A DNA stretch of 64,000 nucleotides, from assembly GCA_902479135.1 (NCBI GenBank), contig CABSNU010000003.1, positions 62,001 to 126,000 of the forward strand, given 5' to 3'. Positions 7,537-15,869 of this stretch are shown one piece after another. The stretch is from an uncultured Collinsella sp. Its GTDB lineage: Bacteria > Actinomycetota > Coriobacteriia > Coriobacteriales > Coriobacteriaceae. Both the position numbers and the translations under genes were made by a program. Every line of letters starts with the position of its first letter. The first letter of the stretch is position 1. Below the pieces are notes generated by a model, which saw nothing but the letters and a program-made list of their open reading frames with translations, had not been told where the DNA came from and searched no databases.

Positions 7537-8952
7537 TTATTGCAGTTGCTCCTGAAGAACACTGAGCGACTGAGAGCTCAGGTCGTCGTATTGTATGAGG
7601 ACGCGAGATGGAGCGTTCTTAGTCGATGCCCGATCACCCGTCCACAGGCAATCGGCGATGTTGACATAGGAAATACGAGCGTCAGCGAGAGCCTTCGCGA
7701 AACTCTCCCCTGCCTTGTCCTCGGCCAGGGCAACAGTGCAGTAAAGGCCCGCGTCTGCATGATCGATCGAAACCTCCCCTGCCGGAAACGTTTTCCGTAC
7801 AAGCGCCGCCAGGCCATCACGCGCCCCACGAGCACGAGCGCGCACGCGGTTCACATGTCGCTCGTAATCACCCGATTCCAGCAAACGCGCCAAGGCAACC
7901 TGATCAACAGAACTTACCGACGAGGCGTAGAAACCAAGGTTGCGTTTAAACCTCTCCATTAGTTCATCGGGCAGCACCATGTACGCCAAACGCAACGCCG
8001 ATGAAAGGCTCTTCGAAAACGTGTTGGTGTAGATAACCGACTGGGCGGCATCGATCGACGCGAGCGCGGGAATCGGCTTGCCGGCAAGGCGAAACTCACA
8101 ATCAAAGTCGTCTTCGATGAGATACCGACCTGGTCGCTCGGCGGCCCAGCTCAGAAGCGCATAGCGCCGCGCAATGCTCGTCACAAGGCCGGTCGGATAC
8201 TGATGGGACGGCATCAGGTGAAGGACATCGGTCCCGCTTTTCTGCAGAATGCTCAAGTCCACGCCCTCATCATCCAACGGGATATGTCGAACTTTGCAGC
8301 CCATAGCCTGATAGATGCGCGTCAGACGCAAATAGCCCGGGTCCTCAACGGCATACACCTTGTCAGCGCCAAGCAACTGAACCAACATGGTATCGAGCAG
8401 CTGGGCGCCTGCACCGATAACAATGTTGTTGGGATCGACATTCATGCCCCTCGTCCCACGCAGATGGTGAGCAATTGCGCATCGCAGCCGAGCGGTGCCC
8501 TGCGCCGGTGCGGGCGAAAAGATTTCGTGCTCGTCTTCGGATGCCAGCGTCGCCCGTAGCGCACTTTGCCAAAGCCGCGCCGCCTCCAAAGCGGAAGGAG
8601 AAAGTGCATCGAATCGCTCGGCCTGTCCGTTGACATCATGCGCGCTGGGACCCGCAGAGGCGGCATCTCGGTCGATGCCCTCTGCAGCCGAAGCCAAAAC
8701 CGGTGCATCCGGAAGCTCGCAAGCGTAGTAGCCACGACGCGGCATTGAGCAAATATAGCCCTCAGCGAGTAACTGGCTATATGCATTCTCGATGGTAATA
8801 ACACTGATTCCCAGATGACTGGCAAAGGCGCGCTTGGACGGCAGATGCTCCCCCGCCGCAATGCGTCCAGCTACGATATCATCTCGAATTTGCTGGTAAA
8901 CATACTCATAGAGCGATGCTTCGCCGCGTTTTTCCAAATTGTAGTCAAGCAT
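7537..8952 (-). CDS. pdxR: MocR-family regulator, PdxR-like
   Basis: A 471-residue fusion of a GntR-type winged helix (residues ~10-80, with LPSKRAFASHLGISVITIENAY) and a class I aminotransferase-like domain with the PLP-lysine motif TFSKSLSSALR. MocR proteins sense pyridoxal phosphate through the second domain. The gene is divergent from pdxS-pdxT, the PLP synthase, which marks it as PdxR: probably activator of pdxST and repressor of itself. ATG at 8952 is preceded by AGGTGA; the ATG at 8985 has no ribosome site and lies in the operator region. Confidence 0.88.
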   Translation of the reverse strand: MLDYNLEKRGEASLYEYVYQQIRDDIVAGRIAAGEHLPSKRAFASHLGISVITIENAYSQLLAEGYICSMPRRGYYACELPDAPVLASAAEGIDRDAASAGPSAHDVNGQAERFDALSPSALEAARLWQSALRATLASEDEHEIFSPAPAQGTARLRCAIAHHLRGTRGMNVDPNNIVIGAGAQLLDTMLVQLLGADKVYAVEDPGYLRLTRIYQAMGCKVRHIPLDDEGVDLSILQKSGTDVLHLMPSHQYPTGLVTSIARRYALLSWAAERPGRYLIEDDFDCEFRLAGKPIPALASIDAAQSVIYTNTFSKSLSSALRLAYMVLPDELMERFKRNLGFYASSVSSVDQVALARLLESGDYERHVNRVRARARGARDGLAALVRKTFPAGEVSIDHADAGLYCTVALAEDKAGESFAKALADARISYVNIADCLWTGDRASTKNAPSRVLIQYDDLSSQSLSVLQEQLQ

Positions 8953-8964
8953 GAGCCTATCACC

Positions 8965-9004
8965 TGACCTTATTAGGTCATTCAATCTGGTATTAGTCTG
9001 ACCT
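8965..9004. promoter_or_regulatory. Probable PdxR binding region
   Basis: TGACCT-TATT-AGGTCA forms a perfect inverted repeat at 8965-8980, and a third TGACCT lies at 8999-9004. All sit between the divergent pdxR and pdxS genes. MocR regulators often use one palindrome plus a distant direct repeat. Confidence 0.5.
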
Positions 9005-9097
9005 TGTAATTATCTCGAAAACTGAGTATTTCGCCATACCTAGCTCCCCGATAGGATGTTCCGTCAAGCAATGCACATGCCAACCAAGGGAGCAACC

Positions 9098-9988
9098 ATG
9101 GCAGAACAGAACAGCAAGGCCGATCGCGTCAAACTCAATCGCGAGCTCGCGCAGATGCTCAAGGGCGGCGTCATCATGGACGTCACCACGCCCGAGCAGG
9201 CACGCATCGCCGAGGAGGCAGGCGCCTGCGCCGTCATGGCTCTCGAGCGCATCCCGGCCGACATCCGTGCCGCAGGCGGCGTCTCGCGCATGAGCGACCC
9301 CAAGATGATCAAGGGCATCCAGGAGGCCGTCTCCATCCCCGTCATGGCCAAGTGCCGCATCGGTCACATTGTCGAGGCGCAGGTCCTTCAGGCCATCGAG
9401 ATCGACTACATCGATGAGTCCGAGGTTCTCTCCCCCGCCGACGACGTCTATCATATCGACAAGACCCAGTTTGACGTGCCGTTTGTCTGCGGCGCCCGTG
9501 ATCTGGGCGAGGCGCTGCGCCGTGTTGCCGAAGGCGCCACGATGATTCGCACCAAGGGTGAGCCGGGTACGGGCGACGTCGTTCAGGCCGTGCGTCACAT
9601 GCGCAAAATCCAAAAGCAGATCCGCGACGTAGTTGCCCTGCGCGACGACGAGCTCTTTGAGGCAGCCAAGCAACTGCAGGTTCCGGTCGAGCTGGTGCGC
9701 GAGGTCCATGCCACGGGTAAGCTTCCCGTCGTGAACTTTGCCGCTGGCGGCGTAGCGACCCCCGCCGACGCCGCGCTGATGATGCAGCTGGGTGCCGAGG
9801 GCGTCTTTGTCGGCTCGGGCATCTTTAAGAGCGGCGACCCCGCCAAGCGCGCCGCCGCCATCGTCAAGGCCGTGGCAAACTTCACCGATGCCAAGCTTAT
9901 TGCCGAGCTTTCGGAAGACCTGGGCGAGGCCATGGTGGGCATCAACGCCGACGAGATCGAGATCATCATGGAGGAGCGCGGGCGCTAG
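9098..9988 (+). CDS. pdxS: Pyridoxal 5'-phosphate synthase subunit PdxS
   Basis: The synthase subunit of the DXP-independent PLP pathway, 296 residues. It builds PLP from ribose 5-phosphate, glyceraldehyde 3-phosphate and ammonia. The family signatures are present: LKGGVIMDV with the first substrate lysine region, ACAVMALERIPADIR, VMAKCRIGH, IRTKGEPGTGD and VNFAAGGVATPADAALMMQLGAEGVFVGSGIF. The length is normal. It is followed after 20 bp by pdxT, whose product supplies ammonia from glutamine, and is divergent from pdxR. ATG at 9098 follows AAGGGAG. Confidence 0.97.
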   Translation: MAEQNSKADRVKLNRELAQMLKGGVIMDVTTPEQARIAEEAGACAVMALERIPADIRAAGGVSRMSDPKMIKGIQEAVSIPVMAKCRIGHIVEAQVLQAIEIDYIDESEVLSPADDVYHIDKTQFDVPFVCGARDLGEALRRVAEGATMIRTKGEPGTGDVVQAVRHMRKIQKQIRDVVALRDDELFEAAKQLQVPVELVREVHATGKLPVVNFAAGGVATPADAALMMQLGAEGVFVGSGIFKSGDPAKRAAAIVKAVANFTDAKLIAELSEDLGEAMVGINADEIEIIMEERGR

Positions 9989-10008
9989 TCCAGCAGAAAG
10001 GATCGCAC

Positions 10009-10596
10009 ATGAGCGATTATGCAGACCAGACGGTCGCCGTGCTGGCGGTCCAAGGCGCTTTTGCCGAGCACGAGGCAAGGCTATCCGAGCTGGGCGCACG
10101 TTGTATCGAGCTGAGGCAGGCGGCTGATTTGAAGCAGGACTTTGACCGTCTGGTACTTCCCGGCGGCGAGTCTACCGTTCAAGGGAAGCTGCTTGATGAG
10201 CTGGGCATGCTCGAGGAGCTTCGCACCCACATTGTTGAAGGCATGCCCGTCCTTGGCACCTGCGCCGGCTTGATTCTATTGGCGCGCGATCTTGCCGCAC
10301 ACGACGATAAGGGAACGCCGCGCCTAGCAACCATGAACGTACTCGTTGAGCGCAATGCCTACGGCAGGCAACTCGGCAGCTTTCGAGCCAAGGGGCAGGT
10401 AGCCGGCATCGACGGTGAAGTGCCGCTGACGTTTATCCGCGCGCCCCGCATCGTCGAAGTGCACGGCGACACTGAGGCCCTAGCCGAAGTCGACGGTCGC
10501 ATCGTCGCCGCCCGCCAAGGCAACCAGCTCGGCGTCACCTTCCACCCCGAGCTCGACGAAGACACCCACCTCCACGAACTGTTCCTGCAAATGTAG
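10009..10596 (+). CDS. pdxT: Pyridoxal 5'-phosphate synthase glutaminase PdxT
   Basis: The glutaminase partner of PdxS, 195 residues, a class I amidotransferase. It shows LPGGEST, the nucleophile cysteine in GTCAGLILLA, and the catalytic His-Glu pair in FHPELDED near the C terminus. It hydrolyses glutamine and channels ammonia to PdxS in the 12+12 complex. AAAGGATCGC precedes the ATG. It ends about 40 bp before a cluster of palindromic repeats that may act as terminators. Confidence 0.96.
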   Translation: MSDYADQTVAVLAVQGAFAEHEARLSELGARCIELRQAADLKQDFDRLVLPGGESTVQGKLLDELGMLEELRTHIVEGMPVLGTCAGLILLARDLAAHDDKGTPRLATMNVLVERNAYGRQLGSFRAKGQVAGIDGEVPLTFIRAPRIVEVHGDTEALAEVDGRIVAARQGNQLGVTFHPELDEDTHLHELFLQM

Positions 10597-10636
10597 GCAG
10601 AATTTAAACGAGCGTGGATTTTCGGACATACAACAA

Positions 10637-10704
10637 ATGAGAGTGGATAATCTCCCACTTTGAGCTTGAATGCAGGCTCAAACCGGGAGATTATCCACTC
10701 TCAT
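10637..10704. repeat. Long inverted repeat, 20-bp arms
   Basis: ATGAGAGTGGATAATCTCCC at 10637-10656 is matched perfectly by its complement at 10685-10704. An inner TTTGAGC/GCTCAAA pair lies in the loop. No ORF is inside. Confidence 0.8.
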
Positions 10705-10712
10705 CCTATGTA

Positions 10713-10764
10713 GTCGTTGGGGACGTTCTTAAACGACTAGTCAAACAAGAACGTCCCCAACGAC
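10713..10764. repeat. Inverted repeat of the GGGGACGTTC family
   Basis: GTCGTTGGGGACGTTCTT at 10713-10730 pairs perfectly with AAGAACGTCCCCAACGAC at 10747-10764. A diverged relative of the left arm and spacer is found at 57960-57992. Confidence 0.75.
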
Positions 10765-10783
10765 CATATTGCGATAGACGACC

Positions 10784-10838
10784 ACGTTTGCCCAGATAAA
10801 ACCGACCAAAATAAACCTGTCCCTTTTTGGTAGGTTTG
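10784..10838. repeat. Dispersed CTGTCCC hairpin repeat, copy 1
   Basis: The stretch from ACGTTTGCCCAGATAAAACC to TTTTTGGTAGGT is nearly identical to 57033-57085. Its 3' half also recurs at 32831-32865. The ACCNACCAAAA and TTTTTGGTAGGT ends form a hairpin. Confidence 0.75.
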
Positions 10839-10876
10839 GATCAAGGCGACGCCGATGCCTTGGTACCGACAGCGAA

Positions 10877-10973
10877 AACCCGCCAGAGCGAGCAAGGTGC
10901 CTTGAAACGAGGCGGCATTGACCTTCTGGTCATGCCGCCGAAGTTGAAAGGCAGATTGCCGCTCTGGCGGGTT
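10877..10973. repeat. 97-bp imperfect palindrome
   Basis: The outer arms AACCCGCCAGAGCG and CGCTCTGGCGGGTT are perfect and the tip GGCGGCAT-TGACC pairs with GGTC-ATGCCGCC. The sides between are partly matched. On the minus strand it ends GGCGGGTTTT, so it may also terminate transcription of the RGG gene. Confidence 0.7.
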
Positions 10974-10986
10974 TGCAGCGTCGAGC

Positions 10987-11016
10987 AGTTACGGCGTTTG
11001 GTAAAACGCCGTAACT
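10987..11016 (-). terminator. 13-bp perfect hairpin after RGG gene
   Basis: AGTTACGGCGTTT and AAACGCCGTAACT flank GGTA. It lies 3 bp beyond the stop codon of the RGG gene, without a clear T run. Confidence 0.5.
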
Positions 11017-11019
11017 CAA

Positions 11020-11928
11020 CTAGAAGCGGTTGCCGCGGAAGCCGCCACCGTTGCGGCCGCCACGGTCGCCACCGCGACCGCCGCGGTCGTTACCACGGTT
11101 GCCGCCGAAGCCACCACGGTTGCCACCGCGATCGCCATAGCCACCACGGTTGCCACCAAAGCCGCCGCGACCGCCACGATCGCCGCCACGGTCGCCAAAG
11201 CCGCCACGGCCACCGCGATCGCCACCGCGGCCGCCGCGGTCACCGCCACGGCCACCGCGATCGCCAAAGCCGCCGCGACCGCCACGGTCGCCGCCACGGC
11301 CACCGCGCTCGTCACGGCCGCCGCGAGGACCGCGGTCCTCGTCCAGGCCCATGGCGACGAGCGGAGCGATAACCTTATCGAGAGCGGCCATCAGCTCGGT
11401 GGCCTCCTCGTAAGAAAGCTCGGGCAGGAGCTTCTCCTTCTTGTTGGCAAGCTCGGTCAGGCCCTCAGCGGCATCCTCGGCAGCGAAGACAACGATCTTG
11501 CGCATATCGCCCTCGGCGTCGTCGATGCGGCCGACCAGATCGGCAGCCTCGGCCTCGGCCATCAGGCCATCGAGCTCACGAAGGCGCATGCCCAGCAGGT
11601 CGGACATTTCCTTCTGCTCCATCTTGGGCTTGAGGTCAAGAAGCTTGATGGCGCGCTCGATGTTCGCCATGCGCTCGGCCTTGGCCTCCTCCTCCTTGGA
11701 AATAGCAAAGCGACGGCTGCGCAGCAGGCGGGCGGCCTTCTGCATCTTGTCCATCAGCTCTTCGTCATCGTAATCAGCGGCGGCCTCGACAACCTCGGCC
11801 TCCTCGGCGGAAACCTCGTCAGCAGCCTCAACCTCAGCAGCTTCGGTCTCCACGGTCTCGACTGCCTCGACCTCGGCAGCCATGGTCTCGTTCTCGGTCT
11901 CGTTCATGATCTCTTCGTTCTCAGACAT
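11020..11928 (-). CDS. Acidic-wHTH-RGG putative nucleic-acid-binding protein
   Basis: A 302-residue protein with three zones. Residues 1-60 are very acidic (Glu/Ala/Val repeats). Residues ~60-165 look like a MarR-type winged helix: LLRSRRFAISKEEEAK, then KPKMEQKEMSDLLGMRLRE and AEGDMRKIVVF. Residues ~199-302 are a low-complexity tail of RGG, GDRGG and GGFGGNRGG repeats, as in eukaryotic RNA-binding proteins and some bacterial cold or DEAD-box proteins. It ends with RGNRF. AAGGAGTCTC precedes the ATG. No ABC, kinase or nuclease motif is present. RNA or DNA binding, possibly with condensate formation, is inferred from composition only. The tail codes through a near-perfect DNA repeat that may vary in length. 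Confidence 0.85.
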   Translation of the reverse strand: MSENEEIMNETENETMAAEVEAVETVETEAAEVEAADEVSAEEAEVVEAAADYDDEELMDKMQKAARLLRSRRFAISKEEEAKAERMANIERAIKLLDLKPKMEQKEMSDLLGMRLRELDGLMAEAEAADLVGRIDDAEGDMRKIVVFAAEDAAEGLTELANKKEKLLPELSYEEATELMAALDKVIAPLVAMGLDEDRGPRGGRDERGGRGGDRGGRGGFGDRGGRGGDRGGRGGDRGGRGGFGDRGGDRGGRGGFGGNRGGYGDRGGNRGGFGGNRGNDRGGRGGDRGGRNGGGFRGNRF

Positions 11929-12080
11929 GAGACTCCTTCTTGGCCCTCTCGGGCATCATCGCCCCATTCGCGGGGCCCGTCGCGCACTCTTTGCGCTTTA
12001 TACATTCATGCCTCTCGGCAAAACGTCCATTAGTTTATGGTGTCGCCATCCAATCTAGCTGCAGAATCTATGTGCACACA

Positions 12081-13496
12081 TTAATGCGACATGTGCGACT
12101 CGCGGCGAGCGTACACCAGCGACACCGCGAACCCGACAACGGCAATCACGGCCGCCACGCGCACGGCGGCTGCAAATCCTATCGCCTGGGCAACGTCCGA
12201 CGCAACGCCTGCGGCGCCAGCAGCCACCGCAGAACTCGAAAGCAGGCCGATAAACAGCGACGGACCAAACGACGCGGCAATCATGTTCCACGTGTTAAGC
12301 AATGCCGTTCCGTGAGGATGCTCAGCGGCGGGAAGCGTCTCCAAACCGGCGGTCTGCGAGGGGCTCAGTACCAAACCGACGCCGGCATACACCACAACGG
12401 CCAGCAGCACGACAACGCCGATGTTCATGCTTGCCGCGGTCATCGAGATTGCCGTCTGCCCCACAGCGATCAGGGCAAAGCCGACCGGCAGCAGCGGCCA
12501 CGCACCACGGGCATCCATCACGCGTCCGCCCACAATCGAGGTCACGGCGTTGCAGGCGATCGCCGGCAAAATGAGCAAACCCGCGACAAGTGCGGTCATG
12601 CCGTATGCGCCCTCAAAATAGAGCGGCAACAAAACGCTCATCGAGAACGTCGTCATCATCGACACCACCACAAGCAGGCATGCAGGCCAAAAACGAACGC
12701 TCGCCATGGGACGCACGTTAAGCACCGGATGCTCGAGCTTGAGCTGACGAACCGCAAACAGGCCGAGCACCACAACAGCGGCGAAAAGCGCCACGATACC
12801 GGCCATCACATTGGTCGAGAACTCGCCTACGGAATACACGAACGCCGTAATGCCGGCAGCGAGCAAAACAACCGACAGAATATCAAGCGTGGTGTTCGAG
12901 CGCTCTCCGACATTCCGAACGAGCTTTGCTGCCGCCGCGGCGACCACGACACCGCCCACCAGCGGCACTACGAACACCGCCCTCCAGCCAAACAACGTGC
13001 ACATAAGACCACTAATCACGGGCCCAAACGCCGGCCCTAGCGTAATGCAGGCACCGCCCAGGCTCAGATACAGACCGAGCTTCTCGCGCGGAGCACAAGA
13101 TAGCACCACATTCATCATGAGCGGAAACAAGATGCCCGATCCCGCAGCCTGCAAAATACGACTTGGCAGCAAAACGGTAAACGACGGGGCGACCAGGCAC
13201 AGAACTTCTCCGGCGACCATGCATCCGCATGCGAAAAACAGCAGCTTGCGCGTCGAGAAACGACCGGACAGAAAGGCCATGATGGCCGTAAAGATCGACG
13301 TCACGATCATGTATCCCGAAACTAGCCACTGCGCCGTGGTGGCACTCACCGAAAAGGCCGCCATGATATCGTGCAGTGCCACGTTAATGATGTTCTCGTT
13401 AAACGCGGCGACAAAGGCTGCAATATACATTACGACGAGAAACGCCGAAGTGGCCGATGGCGTTGCTTGAACTTGTTGCTGAGATTTGCTCCCCAT
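12081..13496 (-). CDS. MFS transporter, DHA2 (14-TM) drug exporter type
   Basis: A 471-residue polytopic membrane protein of the major facilitator superfamily. It has NENIINVALHDIMAAF in the first helix (motif D of DHA families), SGYMIVTSIFTAIMAFLSGRFSTRKL (motif A) and GPAFGPVISG (motif C, typical of antiporters). Closest in layout are the EmrB/QacA-type multidrug exporters that use the proton gradient. GGAAGGAAATGC precedes the ATG at 13496. It is a single gene divergent from a peptide deformylase. The substrate is unknown. Confidence 0.9.
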   Translation of the reverse strand: MGSKSQQQVQATPSATSAFLVVMYIAAFVAAFNENIINVALHDIMAAFSVSATTAQWLVSGYMIVTSIFTAIMAFLSGRFSTRKLLFFACGCMVAGEVLCLVAPSFTVLLPSRILQAAGSGILFPLMMNVVLSCAPREKLGLYLSLGGACITLGPAFGPVISGLMCTLFGWRAVFVVPLVGGVVVAAAAAKLVRNVGERSNTTLDILSVVLLAAGITAFVYSVGEFSTNVMAGIVALFAAVVVLGLFAVRQLKLEHPVLNVRPMASVRFWPACLLVVVSMMTTFSMSVLLPLYFEGAYGMTALVAGLLILPAIACNAVTSIVGGRVMDARGAWPLLPVGFALIAVGQTAISMTAASMNIGVVVLLAVVVYAGVGLVLSPSQTAGLETLPAAEHPHGTALLNTWNMIAASFGPSLFIGLLSSSAVAAGAAGVASDVAQAIGFAAAVRVAAVIAVVGFAVSLVYARRESHMSH

Positions 13497-13700
13497 GCAT
13501 TTCCTTCCTCTTGGAACGACAGTCGCATCGCCCCAGAGGAACAGTCCAGGGCGAGCATGAGCCCTAGACTTACGTCAGACGCCGCACGCGACGGATCCGA
13601 CAACATGGTCCAACGTTGAAAGATTGTAACGCTGACGCGCAGCTTTCCTTCCGCGCTATTATTAAAAGTCCACGAAAGCACGAGACATGAGGAGCCCGCC

Positions 13701-14111
13701 ATGATTAAGCCCATCATGAAATCCGAGTTCTTTTTGCGCCTGCCTTCCGAAGACGCCGGCCCAGAAGATGCCGCGACCGGGCAGGATCTTCTGGATACGC
13801 TCCACGAGCATGAGCACGAGTGCGTGGGCCTCGCCGCCAACATGATCGGCGTGCGCAAACGCATCATCTGCGTAAAGGACGGCAGCAAGTCGCTGCTCAT
13901 GTACAACCCGCAAATTCTTGAGCAGGTCAACGCCTACCAGACGAGCGAAGGATGTCTTTCTCTCGTCGACGAGCGTCCCTGCACTCGTTATCGTCGCATT
14001 AAGGTGGAATATCTGGACGAGAACTTCGTCCACCGCATCAAGAACTTCTCGGGCTACACCGCCGAGATCATCCAGCACGAAATCGACCACTGCAACGGAA
14101 TCGTTATATAG
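13701..14111 (+). CDS. def: Peptide deformylase with unusual motif 1
   Basis: A 136-residue short peptide deformylase, which removes formyl groups from new N-terminal methionines. The metal site is intact: EGCLSL supplies Cys and QHEIDHCNG gives the HExxH with catalytic Glu. Motif 1, normally GxGLAAxQ, reads VGLAANMIG, so the conserved Gln is Met. It is shorter than typical ~150-190 residue enzymes. GAGGAGCCCGCC precedes the ATG, and a strong terminator follows. Activity is plausible but the Gln loss is odd, because that residue stabilises the transition state in known enzymes. Confidence 0.88.
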   Translation: MIKPIMKSEFFLRLPSEDAGPEDAATGQDLLDTLHEHEHECVGLAANMIGVRKRIICVKDGSKSLLMYNPQILEQVNAYQTSEGCLSLVDERPCTRYRRIKVEYLDENFVHRIKNFSGYTAEIIQHEIDHCNGIVI

Positions 14112-14129
14112 TTCCGCCGATTCAAGAAA

Positions 14130-14163
14130 GCTCCCTGCAGCAAAACAACTGCAGGGAGCTTTT
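14130..14163 (+). terminator. Terminator after deformylase
   Basis: GCTCCCTGCAG and CTGCAGGGAGC flank 8 nt and are followed by T4. Confidence 0.85.
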
Positions 14164-14186
14164 CATAGTGCGGAGCTTCTATCCCA

Positions 14187-15707
14187 CTAGCTCTGGCGGT
14201 AGTGATCGAAGAAGTCGGCGAGGTCTTCGAGGGACTCTTTGAGTACTTCCATGCGCGGCAGGTACACGATGCGGAAGTGGTCGGGCTCGGCCCAGTTAAA
14301 GCCGCCGCCGCGCGTGATCAGGATCTTCTTCTCGTGCAGCAGGTCAAGGGCGAACTGCTCGTCATCGGTGATGTTGAACTTCTTCACATCCATCTTGGGG
14401 AAGATGTAGAACGCCGCGCGCGGCTTGACCACCGAGATACCATCGATCTTGTTGAGCGCCTCATACACAAAGTTGCGCTGCTCGTAGACACGGCCGCCGG
14501 GACGGATGTAGTCGTTAACGGACTGATGGCCGCCGAGCGCCGTCTGGACGATCGACTGAGCCGGCACGTTGGAGCACAGGCGCATGTTGGAGAGCATGTT
14601 GATGCCCATGATGAAGTCGCTCATGCAGCGCTGGTTGCCCGAAAGCACCATCCAGCCAATACGATAGCCCGCGATCATGTGCGACTTGGAAAGGCCGCTA
14701 AAGGTGACGCAGGGCAGATCAGGAGCGAGCGAGGCAATCGAGACGTGCTCGTAGCCGTCCATGCACAGGCGATCGTAGATCTCATCGGCAAAGATCATCA
14801 GCTGATGCCTGCGTGCAACCTCGACGATGCCCTCGAGCACCTCGCGCGGGTAGACCGAGCCCGTGGGGTTGTTGGGGTTGATGATAACGAGGGCTTTGGT
14901 CGCGCTCGTGATCTTGGACTCCATATCCTCCAGGTCGGGATACCAATCCGCCTGCTCATCGCACAGATAGTGCACAGGATGACCGCCGGCAAGGGTTGCG
15001 CACGCCGTCCAGAGCGGATAGTCGGGGCTGGGGATCAGAATCTCGTCGCCATTGTCGAGCAGCGCGTTCATCGAAAGCTGAATGAGCTCGGACACGCCGT
15101 TGCCCGTGTAGATATGCTCCATCTGAACGTTGGGCAGACCCTTGATCTGCGAATACTGCATGATCGCCTTGCGCGCGGAGAACAGGCCACGCGAGTTGGA
15201 ATAGCCTTCGCAGTCGGGCAGCTGCTGGCGCATGTCCTTGATGACCTCATCGGGCGTGCGGAAACCGAAGGGCGCCGGGTTGCCGATATTGAGCTTGAGG
15301 ATGCGCTCGCCCTCGTCCTCCATACGGGCGGCCTCGTCGACGACGGGACCGCGCACGTCATACAGGACGTTGTCGAGTTTGGTGGATTTAGAAAAAGTAC
15401 GCATGGTGGTGCTCCTTGCAATTTGAGCTGAGGGATGGGGTTCGGGCTTGGAATCGTTGCGGGGTGATGATGTCTCGCCTTGATCGGCGTCGCCGGCGAG
15501 CAGCCAGGTAACATCGACCTCCAAAATACGGGCGAGCAGCTCAGCCACATCGCGCCGCGGAATCGTCTTGCCGCTCACATATTGGCTCATCTGACTCTTG
15601 CCGAGTTTTTTGCCGAGCATCTCCGATGCGCGGATCACGTCCGACTGGCGAACGTCGCGATCGGACATAGTCTGTCGCAGGCGATCGCTAAACGTCTCTT
15701 GGGCCAC
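14187..15707 (-). CDS. XRE-family HTH fused to class I aminotransferase (AlaA-like)
   Basis: A 506-residue fusion. Residues 7-70 form an XRE-type helix-turn-helix (TFSDRLRQTM, KSQMSQYVSGKTIPRRDVAELLARIL). A 30-residue linker leads to a full class I/II aminotransferase with NPNNPTG, ADEIYD and the PLP-binding Lys341 in SGLSKSHMIAGYR. The enzyme part resembles alanine transaminase AlaA. The start is a GTG at 15707 after AAGGAGG; the longer ATG frame upstream would read through the operator. The fusion probably represses its own gene through the AATTGAAC palindrome just upstream, perhaps responding to PLP or amino acid substrate. Confidence 0.9.
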   Translation of the reverse strand: MAQETFSDRLRQTMSDRDVRQSDVIRASEMLGKKLGKSQMSQYVSGKTIPRRDVAELLARILEVDVTWLLAGDADQGETSSPRNDSKPEPHPSAQIARSTTMRTFSKSTKLDNVLYDVRGPVVDEAARMEDEGERILKLNIGNPAPFGFRTPDEVIKDMRQQLPDCEGYSNSRGLFSARKAIMQYSQIKGLPNVQMEHIYTGNGVSELIQLSMNALLDNGDEILIPSPDYPLWTACATLAGGHPVHYLCDEQADWYPDLEDMESKITSATKALVIINPNNPTGSVYPREVLEGIVEVARRHQLMIFADEIYDRLCMDGYEHVSIASLAPDLPCVTFSGLSKSHMIAGYRIGWMVLSGNQRCMSDFIMGINMLSNMRLCSNVPAQSIVQTALGGHQSVNDYIRPGGRVYEQRNFVYEALNKIDGISVVKPRAAFYIFPKMDVKKFNITDDEQFALDLLHEKKILITRGGGFNWAEPDHFRIVYLPRMEVLKESLEDLADFFDHYRQS

Positions 15708-15728
15708 TAGAACCTCCTTGCTGGCAAA

Positions 15729-15810
15729 GTTCAATTTACAGAACACGAATTGAACCTGAGTTCAATTTAGGCAGCAGTATAGCGCGACACATTATCCGAA
15801 AGTTCAATTT
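15729..15810 (-). promoter_or_regulatory. Multi-site GTTCAATT operator/promoter
   Basis: AATTGAAC-CTGA-GTTCAATT at 15748-15767 is a perfect 8-bp palindrome, and single GTTCAATT half-sites lie at 15729 and 15802. A TATACT -10 candidate (minus strand) at 15776-15781 places the palindrome at the start of transcription, which suits autorepression by the XRE domain. Confidence 0.65.
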
Positions 15811-15869
15811 CACAAGAAAATGTACCGAGCCTCGAGAATTGTCCCAAAGTAGACAACAGGTACGTGCTT

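Noticed and set aside
10827..11372. Plus-strand open frame rich in Arg, His and Gly opposite the RGG gene
   Set aside because: It is the antisense shadow of the RGG repeats; no ribosome site and low-complexity product.
11940..13040. Long His/Arg-rich plus-strand frame opposite the MFS gene
   Set aside because: Antisense shadow; the MFS protein is complete on the other strand.
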